Positions 1 through 11,518 of a DNA stretch of 64,000 nt are shown here, piece by piece. The notes below the pieces were generated by a model. That model was not told where the DNA came from, made no database searches, and saw nothing but the letters and a program-made list of their open reading frames with translations. The stretch comes from Eledone cirrhosa (Eukaryota; Mollusca; Cephalopoda; Octopoda; Eledonidae), in NCBI GenBank assembly GCA_964016885.1, contig OZ024743.1, positions 15,548,972 through 15,612,971 on the forward strand, read 5' to 3'. Within the stretch, counting starts at the first letter, position 1. The number at the start of each line of letters is the position of its first letter. Both the position numbers and the translations under genes were made by a program.

Positions 1-44
1 ATATTTCTCTGCACTGTATATAGCTCTCAGCGTCGATACATATC

Positions 45-350
45 TGATGTCTATACCAATGTAGTCTTCTCTCTTGCACACAACATCCTATGAAGAATGT
101 ACTCTTATAGATTTTTCTTAATTCGTTTATACTACATCATTCATAATTGACACCTTAGGTAGTAAAAGCTGTCGTCATCTTCCGGCGATCCTCTTCGGAA
201 ACTTTGAGAATATCTTTCAGCTGTGCTTTTAGTGTTTATTTCCCCTATGCTTCTATCGCATACAAAATGTATCTTCTCATTTAACTTGCCTGTAATCCCA
301 CTACATCGTTTTGTGGATCCCGAACTGCACTGGAAATTTACCACTGGGTA
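45..350 (-). mobile_element. Decayed LINE 3' coding fragment (RT C-terminus with PHD-like finger)
   Basis: On the minus strand about 235-310 reads KRCSGITGKLNEKIHFVC, and about 48-85 reads RERRLHWYRHQ. Both resemble the C-terminal part of a jockey/RTE-like animal LINE ORF, where a Cys-rich finger ending in W-V-H-K-R-C-S-G-I is followed by an R-L-R-W-Y-G-H-V motif. The frame breaks between and upstream of these motifs, so this is a fossil fragment. A second copy of the same family lies at about 31080-31480. I base the family assignment on motif memory only. Confidence 0.6.
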
Positions 351-784
351 CTTAAATGTATGTATATATGTGTATGTGTGTGTATATATATATGTATATG
401 TTAGTGTTTATTGCCGTCTTGCTTCCGTATGACTCCCTTCCCTCACAGGACTTAATCGGTGACAGATTTCTCAGATGGGCCGTGACCTCATATCGCTTAC
501 TTACGATCCAACGCTCTATAGAAGGCACTGTGCATTTAGCCATGCCAATAGCACTAGCGAGGTTGCCATGTCCTTGAAACAAATAAAGAGTACTTTCCAA
601 CAGTTTTTGGCATGGTTTACACAGATGGATTCGCTTCCTATCACCAGCAACCTTCCAAGGCATTGTTCATCTTAGGACTATAGTAGAAGACACAAGGGTC
701 ATATGTGTGCAGAACGATCCACTTAACTACATAGGCAAGCATGTTTTTACACACACCCTTACCCACCCACACACACGCACACAC
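351..784. other. Unassigned, possibly decayed coding sequence
   Basis: No recognised feature. The minus strand has a 103-codon open frame (352-663), but the last third is a TA/CA microsatellite and I recognise no domain. The remainder has a fairly balanced base composition compared with the AT-rich surroundings. It may belong to the adjacent LINE, but I could not show this. Confidence 0.3.

Positions 785-858
<74 letters not shown>
785..858. repeat. (TA)n microsatellite
   Basis: Uninterrupted TA dinucleotides follow a short CA-rich stretch at 751-783. The open frames across it (alternating Ile/Tyr) are artefacts of the repeat. Confidence 0.95.
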
Positions 859-861
<3 letters not shown>

Positions 862-967
862 GGAGATTGTTGAATACGATTGATTTCGGGAACAGGATGT
901 GAATACTGACGTAATATACTTTTCAGAAAATTAATGTATTTTGTTTTCTCTCGTTTATTTAACAAAA

Positions 968-1155
968 ATAATTGTTTCTACTTTTGGCACAAGGCCAGTA
1001 ATTACTCAGTACATTACTGGTACTTCATTTTATCGACCCCGTAAGGATGAAAGGCAAAGTTAACCTCGGCGGGATTTGAACTCAGAATGGCAAGGGCCGT
1101 AACTCTATGTGTCAAAGCATGGCGTCCGACGCCTCTACCGATACTGCCAATCCAG
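968..1155 (-). mobile_element. tRNA-derived SINE (short subfamily)
   Basis: The minus strand carries the whole family structure. There is a tRNA-like head (GGCAGTATCGGTAGAG), an internal B-box-like GAGTTCAAATCCCGCC, then a body with CCTTTCATCCTTACGGGG and GATAAAATGAAGTACCAG, and the tail GGCCTTGTGCCAAAAGTAG. Family members at 2209, 13884, 19343, 29071 and elsewhere in the window confirm the boundaries. It is transcribed by Pol III and mobilised by a LINE partner (family knowledge). I found no clear target-site duplication. Confidence 0.9.
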
Positions 1156-1581
1156 CTTCCGAAAGATTATTGATTATGTCCATACGGGTGATCGCTTTAT
1201 ATTCGCCTGACATTGAATATTGAATATTTACACCATTGGCCCACCATATATACCTTCAAAAACGTACAGGGTGAAACATTTCCACGTGTGCTGCAAGAAA
1301 TCACAATGCAGCACTGAATTTGATTGAAACAATTGCATAATGCAGTCACCTCAACAGTGTAATGTCACGTTTCTGGACAACACAGAATAATGTATTTCTT
1401 CAATCTGTCGCAGAATAAATATTGTATTCAAATTTTACATTCTAGAATAGTAAATACATGTGCAGACTCATCCAAACGTCGTCCATCTTTCTCCGTTTTC
1501 ATTTTCTCTCTCTTTCTTATGCGAAAAACTACTATATTTCTTCATTGTACTGCGTCGTTTGCTTGTTATTTTTGTTTACCC

Positions 1582-2208
<627 letters not shown>

Positions 2209-2427
2209 GTGAATTGGCAGTATCAGTAGAAAGTCAGACGCCATGTTTTGCAGCTTAGAGTTACGGCCCTTTATGATCTGAGTTCAAATCCCGCCGAGGT
2301 TAACTTTACCTTTCATCCTCACGGGGTCGATAAAATAAAGTAACAGTCACGCACTGGGGTCGATTTAATCGACTTTCCCCTCCCACAAAATTGCTGGCCT
2401 TGTGCCTATATAAGAAACCATTATTTT
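2209..2427 (+). mobile_element. tRNA-derived SINE (long subfamily)
   Basis: Plus-strand copy with head TTGGCAGTATCAGTAGA, B box GAGTTCAAATCCCGCC, body GGGTCGATAAAATAAAG and tail TGGCCTTGTGCC. Unlike most copies it has about 30 extra bases between the GCACTGGG and TTGCTGGCC blocks, including GTCGATTTAATCGAC. The copies at 23708 and 25262 share this insertion. Confidence 0.9.
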
Positions 2428-3867
2428 AATTGAGGCGAGGAGAAATGTGTATGGAAATAAATGTTTATATATATTTAAATAAGATAAATATACCAAATCT
2501 ACGTGGTAATCCTTAGATTAAATTAACTCGAGTTTCAAAGCTTACTAAAACCTACGTAAGTAGGTTTTATATACACATTAGTTGTAGCAGAAGTAGAGAA
2601 GTGGCTTATAAATGTTCAATTTAGTGCTTACTGTGGTAGTTAATTCAATTACGGATTGGCTTGTTCACTAAGCTGCTGAGGCATGTCATAATTCATATCT
2701 GTACAAAGAATAAAGGATGTTAACCGACGCTCTGAGTAATGTGCAAGAAAACACGCAGAATTTGAGACAGATGTTGACGAGGACAGCAACAACGATCGAA
2801 ACTAAAGTCAAGCTGTTCAGCTTAATCAGCCATATATGTAAATTATACATATTTATATGCATAAACTGAGAGAAAGTTTGAGTCTAAGTGGAATTGAAAC
2901 TAACGTACAGAAGGGTTGATTTCATTGGTATTAGTATGTGAGGATACGGAGAGTGTATATTTAAAATAAAGTGCTGAGGTTTTGAGGTAGATGAGAAATG
3001 ATGATGGGAAGCAATAAAGAGAAGGGACAAAGTTGTGAAGAACGACCTCAAACACTGAACCTCATGAAGATGTCACAAAACCGTGGACAGGTCAGAAATA
3101 TTTACATGTAGGCCTTATTTAGGGGTGGGATTTGATAAAAGCGTGAACTCTGGGGAAGTAGAGACATACCAAATAGAAAGATTCGGATATTTGTGTTTTG
3201 AAGTGAATTTGGATAGGTGGCGTGTTTATTAGAATGAGGTAATATCTGGTGTCGAAACTGAATCAAAGTTCAAGCATGCAAGACACGAATTATGCAAACT
3301 AAATCTGCTAGACAATTCTCATACTTTCTAAAATCTAAGAAAGCACTGATTCAGATGGAGTGGGCAATATGAAATTTCAATTTTGAATTAAATTAATGTT
3401 GTAATATGGATTCTTAATTTCTCAAAATTATCACTGATTGAGCGTCACAGACAAATACCACTGACTGCAATTCCATTCTCCAGGTTTGAAGGACATTCTA
3501 ATTAATTGAATTAATTGAAAATGTGTTTGTACGTCATTCAGTACATATATCTTGCGATGATTTGTTTCACTTAGTTCGATTTATTTTTTTAACAAACGTA
3601 GCAGTTATTTGGAAGCATCGACACAGTCAAGTAGTGTTAACATTGAAAATGCGAAAACATATAGTGTCCCTGTAAACAGAATTTTTATGTGAATTCTTGG
3701 TTTATTTTCGACACCAAACTATCGAGGAAATCCCACATCAGCAAAACTCAGTCGACTTTTCTAATTTTGCTTTATGATATCGTTTACTCATCCACATGTA
3801 GGTTTATACATACATTCGTATAAATATTTCGTTTGAGATACATCAACATATTTCATATATATATATA
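2428..3867. other. No feature seen
   Basis: AT-rich sequence without a recognisable gene, tandem repeat or element end. Confidence 0.45.
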
Positions 3868-3935
3868 ATTAGAATTTTATTTCTCACTCTAGCACAGCTG
3901 ATACATAAATGTAAATATACACACACAAGCACACA
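3868..3935. repeat. Short dispersed repeat, copy 1
   Basis: The block TAGAATTTTATTTCTC followed by CTAG and TGATACATAAATGTAA recurs with few changes at 5926-5985 inside the Penelope-like remnant. It is probably a fragment of that element's flank, placed just before the Helitron. Confidence 0.55.
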
Positions 3936-3963
3936 CACAAACACACACACACACACATCGATA

Positions 3964-4991
3964 TCTATATACATAAATGGCAATTTCTCTTTGTTTGTTG
4001 AATTGTTTGTGAACCTAAAACTCAAAAACTACCAAACCGATCTTGATGAGACTTGACACTGGTGTGGCTCTCATGCCCATTTGATTTCTTAAGTACTTTG
4101 AAGTTCAAAAAAGTCGATCATTTCTAGTCTGCATCGATTTTTTCATAAATCAATAGCTCATTTGCATGCACATGTTCATATAAATGTTATTTTCTGCCAT
4201 AATTTTAAAGTTCTCAACCGCTTTTCTTCAAAATTAAAACACAGGTAAATTATGTGCTAAGGATGGCTTTAGGCTAAGAAAGAATTATCCCAGACAACTC
4301 GCGGAAGGCAAAAAGCCACACAAACCTATTTTTTCATTTGGGTTGTTTCTTCTAATATGAGCAACCAATTTGCTTTAAACTGTACAGGTGCATTATTTAT
4401 CTTTCAATAAGGTGTTAAAAGTTTCCCCAGGGCACCTTAATAAAGCGAAAACACCGCAAATATAAAATATCACAAATTCTTTTTTCAAACATCATAGATG
4501 CACCACTTATGTGCAGTGGATTATTTTATCCAGCGGGAAAGAGAGCTGTACAACAATGGGATGGATAACAATTGAATTTGCCTTCCATGGGTCGAGTTTT
4601 ACCCAGACAAATGTGGTTTATCGGCTCTGGTTGGGTAATGCGGTGTATTTTCCAAAAGTGTATACCGGGCGGAACCCTTTCCGAATCGAATAGAAATCTT
4701 CAACGGGCCACAGTTGATGTTGCGGGCGGTAAGGATATTTAAACATTTTCTACCCACCCTAGGCTGTGACATCTTTGCTGCTAACATGCATATATTTAAC
4801 CGAATGGAACATCTTACAGGACGGATAGAAGGCCTCTGCGGGTCGCAATAACCAGTTGGCCGTGGTGTGGACTCCCCAACGATGACCGTGTTTTCCTATA
4901 AGACTTAATTCAACCGAGAGCTTCATCAAGTGTTATTTCTGCACAAACAATTGTATTACTTAAACCCTAGCAACGCTGGGTACCTCAGCTA

Positions 4992-4992
<1 letters not shown>
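3964..4992 (+). mobile_element. Non-autonomous Helitron
   Basis: The 5' end TCTATATACATAAATGGC starts directly after an A. The 3' end is CTAG followed by T, the expected CTRR terminus with insertion between A and T. Seven bases before CTAG lies the hairpin ACCC-T-AGC AAC GCT-GGGT, the usual Helitron 3' termination signal. The element is about 1.03 kb and has no Rep/helicase reading frame, so it would depend on an enzyme supplied in trans. The first 250 bases (AAAACTCAAAAACTACC and onward) resemble the conserved 5' region of animal Helitrons. The middle (about 4240-4900) is unplaced and could be captured sequence. Confidence 0.8.

Positions 4993-5045
<53 letters not shown>
4993..5045. repeat. 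(TA)n microsatellite abutting the Helitron
   Basis: Pure TA repeat beginning at the base after the Helitron CTAG end, consistent with insertion into an AT tract. Confidence 0.95.
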
Positions 5046-5047
<2 letters not shown>

Positions 5048-5375
5048 TTACTGCCAACTCGTTTTCGAGTACGGCCACTACTGTATATCCATGTAGGAGA
5101 ACCCCTACCGATGCGCTGAACGAGTGTGACTTTTTAGTCCAGCCAGCGACTTGAAAACTCTGGTACAAACACTACACTTGTGACAATTATTGACACATAC
5201 ATACATATATGCATATATATATATATATATGTGTCTGTGTGTATGTAGATAAATCTATCAAAATATACGGTACTGTCCAATCCGCATGAAGAGCTCAATG
5301 TAATACAAATATCATGAAAAGAGAAGATGTATTCAAAATTTTTTTCGATGAAAATCACAGGAAAACAGAGTCAAG

Positions 5376-5625
5376 ATAAATTAATAAAAACAATGAATAA
5401 AAATAAAGAAACAGTTCCTTATATTAAAATATTCATCATTTTACGATCGTTTCTAGGATATATATGTGTGTGTTGGTATGTATATCATATAGAAATGTTT
5501 ACATAGATCTATATGATATACATACCAACACACACATATATATCCTAGAAACTATCGTAAAATATTGAGTTTGTTAATATAAGGAACTGTTTCTTTGTTT
5601 TTATTCATTGTTTTTATTAATTTAT
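5376..5625. mobile_element. Foldback (long inverted repeat) element
   Basis: Two arms of about 117 bp (5376-5492 and 5509-5625) are reverse complements, separated by a 16-base spacer. Shared blocks include GAAACAGTTCCTTATATTA with its complement, and CTAGGATATATATGTGTG with its complement. Mismatches cluster near 5428-5440. There is no coding capacity. It resembles a palindromic MITE or foldback transposon. No target duplication was resolved. Confidence 0.75.
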
Positions 5626-5754
5626 ATATATATATACATATATACAAATGTACATAGGGGTTATTCCGAATATTAATAATAATATACGATTCTTTTGTAA
5701 ACGGCCCGATTAAAGCTGTGCCGTGCTGATGACAAATCGTTTGTTCAACCTTGG

Positions 5755-5805
5755 CATTGAGGAATAATCAACATATTTCTGGATCATTACCCTTCATCAG
5801 GACTG
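5755..5805 (-). ncRNA. Hammerhead-ribozyme-like motif in Penelope-like element
   Basis: Minus-strand order: a stem I strand ending ACAGTC, the core box CTGATGA (5794-5800), a possible stem II AGGGTAATGATCCA, the core box GAAA (5776-5779), a minimal stem III with a GTT cleavage-type triplet, and the second stem I strand GATTAT. The stem I strands pair in register for four bases, including one G-T wobble. Hammerheads are known in the flanks of Penelope-like elements, and this one sits on the 3' side of such a remnant on the same strand. Stem II is weak, so activity is doubtful. Confidence 0.45.
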
Positions 5806-6420
5806 TATACCTTTACCAATCTGTTGAACGGGTGAAAATATATAGTATTTTCTTAAGTATACATCGGCTGATTAGCCGCATTTGCCTACCGAGCGAGTTA
5901 TTGCTGGGCTTGTCTAAAGCAAAAATTAGAATTTTATTTCTCGCCCTAGTAAAGTTGATACATAAATGTAAGTATGCATACGTACACACATATGACCCAG
6001 AAAAATGTTGATTGTTCCTTAATGCGAATGTTGAACAGACAGTATTGAATATATTCGCTTGTCAATTGGATGTTATTATGGATGCTGATGGTTATAGTTT
6101 TGGATTCATTGAATTGGTCAACTGTATGTTCATAGAATGGGGCAGTCACCCAAATAGCGTTTTCAGTTGTCTAGCAAATTTTTGTTGAAATTCAAGTCAT
6201 ATTTTAATCTGGGTTGTTGATATATCTGAGCGTCCAGATATAACTTGACGAAATTGGTGTAAGCTGGAGCGACGGTTGAGCCCATCGCATTACCCGATAT
6301 TTGTTGGTAAGTATTACAATCGAAATAAAAAACCCCATAACGACGACAATACTTCTCTTGTCCGCTTCCTTAATTATGAAGTCGTGGTTGTTCTTCAATT
6401 GGTGGATAATTTTTCATTCC
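5806..6420 (-). pseudogene. Decayed Penelope-like retroelement reverse transcriptase
   Basis: Minus-strand peptides follow the order of a Penelope-like RT. First comes IIKEADKRSIVVVM (about 6345-6390), matching the family's K-x-A-D-K-G-x-x-V-V motif. Next is MGSTVAPAYTNF (about 6240-6285), matching A-M-G-T-x-x-A-P-x-Y-A. Then comes KRYLGDCPIL, where the catalytic YLDD has become YLGD, followed by an H-x-x-I-x-x-T-x-E-Y-like segment to about 6010. The residues between the first two motifs are missing, frames shift, and one catalytic Asp is lost, so it is inactive. No GIY-YIG domain was seen. Confidence 0.65.
5926..5985. repeat. Short dispersed repeat, copy 2
   Basis: Second copy of the block described at 3868, here at the downstream edge of the Penelope-like coding remnant. 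Confidence 0.55.
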
Positions 6421-8559
6421 TTCTGGCTGGTGTTAGGTTTAGGTTTATGATGTGGTAGTACATCGTATAGCAAAGTTGATAGGTGGTTGCAAAATTTATC
6501 CAACATTTTATTCATACCATGTGTAGGCTTGTAGTTGGTTTTATTACGTACAATTGATTTGTCATTATTCTCTTTGTCAAGCATTCCTTGTTATGCGTAC
6601 TTTTCTACAGAAGTGTGAAATATTCTCCCGTATCTCTCTGAGGTTGATGTAATGTGGTTTTGGAGTGAATTTTAATCCCTTTGAGAGGATTTTCATTTGT
6701 TGCGTTGCTAGGTTTATATATATATATATATAGATCATAGTGCGAGTGCGTGTATGTGAAAGAGAGAGAGAGAGAGAGAATGTACACAGCTGACAGCAGT
6801 AACACCATTATTAATACAAACAACAAGCTACCATTAGTCTGGTTGTACGGTACATCAAGTACGAAGTATTGTGTATTATAGAACGAGAAATATATAGCTA
6901 ACATACATGTTTAGTTCGTGTTGCACCCAACTTCAGCAGCCATGGTGCTCCCAGGTTTTACAGATGCATTTGTATGTGGGTATGGCAGAGTGGTAATGGG
7001 TAATAGAGAGACATACAGAGAAAGAGACAAGGGATTTCTTGAGGAAAAAAATTATGAATTATATTATTTTAAAGCTATAAATTTAGACTATTGAAAATGA
7101 AAATAACATTTCATTTATTTACTTTCATTTACATATATTTAATTTTTTAGAAATATTTTGTTTTACCTTCCCACAAATCATAACATTCTTGTGCTTTTTT
7201 TTAATCATTTCTAATTAATATAATACCTCTGTTGCCAAATATTTTCTCTCTACAGGCAACAGTAGAAACGAAAGTAAAGAACAAATAAGTAGGGAGAAAA
7301 TACAATATACAAACAAGACACAAAAAAGAGAAATTGAAATATTTCACATCACATATAAATAATAATTGGTAAAATAAATTACTCTGAAGAACCGAATACT
7401 TTTTTTTTTATTAAAGAAAAATTTAATCTTGAGCAACACATTTCAAATAGCAAAACAAGAAATTTATTTATATTTATTTCACTCCAATTTATTATTTATT
7501 TAGTTCATTAGTTTTGTGAGTTAGTGAGAAGCAAGTGTAGAAAAGAAAGAAAGAAAGAATGAAAGAACTTGTTTATTTATATGATAACAATTGAATTACT
7601 GTAAATACTAAATAACATTTACTGGCATAGGCTTTCAATTTAATCTCTTAAAGAGATTTCAAATATCGAAAACAAGTTTAACAAACTACATAGTTTTCTT
7701 TTAACATTTGAAGATCATTTAAGAAGAAAACTGACTGAATATATGGGTGGGCAAAAGTTATTTGTCATCTTTACACAAAAAGTAGGACAGGACAACAGTG
7801 AATTTCAAGGTGTGGATGTCAGTTAGCTGGAGACATAATATACTTAGACGACTAGATCTCTGTTGTATTTTATAATTTGGCTGATTATATTCATCCTGCT
7901 ATAGGTCTCTATGATCGGAACAGTTTTAGTGCTATTTAACCAATAAAAATTAGACTTTCAATGTATGGTATCATATGTATTGTGGCTTTGGTATTAAAGG
8001 GAATCTGCATTAGCTCCAATATATATTTCATTTTATTAAGAAACAGATTTTTTTAAAGTTAAGATTCATACAACAGCTAAAATATAACTTCAGAATTTAT
8101 TTTAATCTTATGACTAAGTGAAAGAAGAACGATGGCCACCATTCAAAGGCTCTGGGATGCATGGGATAAGAATGTAAGGCATAAGACATGTGATACAGAG
8201 TAAAGAGCCTGGTCACTATGCTTATGGAAGGAAGGGTTATTTGATGACACTTACCTAAGAATACTCGAAAAGTATTAGAAGAAAAAGAGGTGAAGAAGAA
8301 ACAGCAATTCCAAGTTTCGAAAGCCCCATAAGTCATTGTTTGCAAAATAGTGGAGAAAGACACCTAATGCACTGCATCTGTTTGACTTTTAAGAGTATTT
8401 AGGGTATATAGGACTAATATTTGAATGCAAACATACAAACAAAATGTAACAAACAATTCACTCGAACGATGAATATTTTAGCCACATGAGTTTGTGGCAG
8501 TATAATGACGTTTATTATTTTTTTTATTTTAAATTCTTCTGCTATTTCAGCTGTCAATC
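6421..8559. other. Mostly featureless; (AG)n tract and one coding-like stretch
   Basis: Contains a short (AG)n tract at 6760-6780 and otherwise AT-rich sequence. At 8113-8395 (+) a frame with only two stop codons runs for about 93 codons with balanced composition (it includes ERWPPFKGSGMHGIRM). I do not recognise it. It could be a decayed exon or transposon fragment. Confidence 0.35.
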
Positions 8560-9475
8560 ATCATCATCATCATCTTCGTTTGACGTCCATCTTCCACACT
8601 AGCATGGGTTGGACGGGAGTTGTCACACTTGAGGCAAGGTTGGTCGGGTGACCATGTCTCGCTCATACAGGACTATCTAGCGGGTTTTCTACGGCTGGAT
8701 GCCCTTCCTAACACCAACCACATTTACAGAGTGGAACTGGTAACTTTTTACCATGTTACCTACATAGCCACATTACAGCATGAAATGTGTGTATTTTTTT
8801 GTTATGACACCTACACGATATCGATCTCGATCTCATTTCATTTATTTGGACAGGATGTTGTGGTACCAACTTTACAGAGAGAGGGTGGTGTTGGTTGTGT
8901 GGGAGGATAGGGTAGGGGTAGTGGATTGGGGTGTATATTTGGTTAAGAGGTGCCTACTGACTGTAGGTTTCGCTTCGTACTTAGGCAAGGCGGGTCTTCT
9001 GTATTACTATGTAACGCCAAAGATCTCGGTCCAGTGACATTGTCTTAGAGAGGTGTAAGGTCGGAATTTATCAAATCGTCCCAGATTTTTTCTGGGTCTA
9101 CCTACTCGGTAACTGCCATCAATTTTCAACTACCATCGATTTTTTATACAGCTGTCGTCTTTCATGCGCATCACGTGGCCATACCAACGTAGTCTTCTCT
9201 CAAGTAAACAGCATCTGATCCCTCTTATTCCTAATTTCTCACTTAGTTCATTTACGCTTGCCCGTTCACGTATATTACTATTACGCATCGAATGGAGCAT
9301 GCATGCTTTGTTTCTTTCCAGTCTGTGCAGGCCCTCTGCACGCAATGCCCATGTCTCACTGCCATGTAACATTGCTGTTCATATACAGGCATCATACAAT
9401 TTGTCTTTCATTTTAGGAGAGAAACCTTTTGTGGCCAACAATGAGGCAATTCATCTCTGACTGATATAACCTATG
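8560..9475 (-). mobile_element. 5'-truncated LINE 3' end (jockey/RTE-like) with ATG-repeat tail
   Basis: The minus strand encodes the RT C-terminal region: about 9375-9470 reads DKLYDACI and 9130-9372 reads ETWALRAEGLHRLERNKACM followed by ERRLRWYGHVMRM. A 3' UTR of about 550 bases follows, with the conserved blocks GGAAGGGCATCCAGCCGTAG and CCGTCCAACCCATGC, and ends in an (ATG)n tract at 8560-8575. Tract-terminated, 5'-truncated copies are typical of target-primed reverse transcription. The related copy at 44631-45500 is longer upstream. Confidence 0.8.
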
Positions 9476-9759
9476 ACCAAAAGTCTTTCATCTGTGACTA
9501 CTTCATCTATTAGTACGCTCCAAGGTAACATTTTCCATTTGGCTTTTATTTGAGGAATATTTGGCTTCTATTTCTAGAAGAAAAATAACCCTAGAGCTGT
9601 TCCCTCCTTAAATCAGGTATTAATGTATAGTTCTTCTAATAATGTTTTACACAAAACTAGAGCAAAACATGATAGTATTTGACCTATATGTGCATTCACT
9701 TGTTTTTGTTATAGAGAACTCTATATTCAGATTGATATATAACTTTGAATATATGTAGC
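9476..9759. other. No feature seen
   Basis: AT-rich sequence between the LINE 3' end and the degenerate array. Confidence 0.4.
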
Positions 9760-11060
9760 TGTCAAAATCTAAATTAGCATTTATATGAAAGTTTACATTA
9801 ATGGTCACTATAAAGCTTTATGTTCTCATAAATTATATTACTGAAGTTATAATTCTGCCCTTTAGATAACCAGGAAACTCAATTACCATAATAACTGCAG
9901 CACAACAGTACATTAATCATAGCTACAAATAATTATATTAGCATATTTACAAAAACCTACACTAGTATATGGCAAAATTCTACATTGAGCATACTGAAAA
10001 ATTCACATTTCTAAAAACTTCTACAATCATGTTAAAGAAAACATTTACATTAGCTATGATGCAGGATACTACATTAGCATTTGTGCAGACAGCTCTTCAT
10101 ACTGAAAATATTTTACAATCACATTGCTGCAAACTTCTGCCTTAGTATTTCTGCACATTATAATTTTGCATAATTCTAGATTTCTGTGCAAAATTCTATA
10201 TTTGTATTTCTACAATCCAGTAAATTTCAGCATGTTCGTTGTTAGAAATTTTACATTCTGCTTTTGTAAACATCTTTATTAACGCAAATGCCTATATTAC
10301 TATTTCTAAAATAGTCTACAACAGCATTAAAATAAAATTCAACATTAGCATTTATGAATAAGATTTTATTTAGTATTGCCACACAGTTCTAAATTAGTAT
10401 TTCCACAAAAATCTGCGTTATAATTTTTTTCTTATGTCTACTTTAAACATTCTTAAAAAACTGAATAATATTCTTGCTGGAAAATTCTCCATTAGCCGTT
10501 TTGCAAAATCTGTATTAACATTTCTGCAACATTTTTATAGGGTATTTCTGTAAATATTTCATAGTAACTATGCTTTATACTACATTAGCATTTTTTAGAT
10601 ACTCTACTTCATTATTAGCGCAAAATTCCACTACTGTATTTCTGAAATTGTCTTCGTTAGCATTGCTGTAAAAGCTTAGGTTAGAATATATACAAAGCTC
10701 TTTATTAAAAGTACATTAGAATCTCTGCAAAATGTTCATTGGCCTTTCACAAAATTCCACATTTTTGTTTGTACATCCATTTAACATTTCATATTTGAAA
10801 AAAGATTACATGAGCATTTCTGGAAAATTCAATATTAATATTGATACAAAATCTAGCATTTAGCACCTTTGAAGTATAAGACAGTAAACATTTTTTTAAA
10901 CTACTATACTTTAGCATTGCTCTAAATTTCTATAGTAGATTCCTACAAATGCTACAATTGTACTGCTGCTTAACTCAGAATTAACATTACTCACAGCAAT
11001 ATTTGTGTATATCTCTACATAAAAGAAGTAGAACATTACATTAGTATTCTGCAAAACATG
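9760..11060. repeat. Ancient degenerate tandem array
   Basis: A motif close to TTCTACATTAGCATTTCTGC plus a short A-rich spacer recurs throughout, with heavy divergence. Examples are TACATTAGCATTTGTGCAG near 10070, AACATTAGCATTTATGAAT near 10340, TACATTAGCATTTTTTAGA near 10583 and TTAGCATTGCTGTAAAAG near 10656. The period appears to be roughly 25-35 bases. No open frame follows it. I estimated unit length by eye. Confidence 0.6.
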
Positions 11061-11518
11061 CCAAAGCATATGTTATTAGGTGTCTTATTCATGGACGTGT
11101 ACATAATCCCTAAATAAATTTGATAAGATGCTTTTATTTTTCAACTAAGAATGTATGATGTTCTTATCTACTGAGCTACTGAACCATGTCCATGTATAAT
11201 CACAATGTTACCTTTAATTTATAAATAAATCATCCAGTTCTATTGCATCAAGGACGATAAACATACCCAAGCAGAAGACATCTGATGAAGATTGGAGTTC
11301 AGACCAATAAAATTTCAATGTAAATGTAATTATTGTAAAACGTTTCATTTCTAAAGATGAGGTTAATATCATTAACAAACACCAAATTTATAACATGTGT
11401 TTTCATGAGTTCAAATGTTTTTTATCAGCTTTAGACACTTATAAGAATGTGTTGAATGTGTGTCCTCATTTAGCATAATCATCAGATTATAAATACAAAA
11501 TTATATCTTCTTTTTTAC

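Noticed and set aside
968..1155. Possible tRNA genes at SINE heads
   Set aside because: The A and B boxes belong to SINEs; there is no complete cloverleaf with acceptor stem, and the same head recurs a dozen times with the SINE body.
5726..5743. Plus-strand hammerhead at CTGATGA with a 4-bp stem II
   Set aside because: No GAAA box follows and stem III cannot be drawn; kept only as a comment in the Penelope finding.
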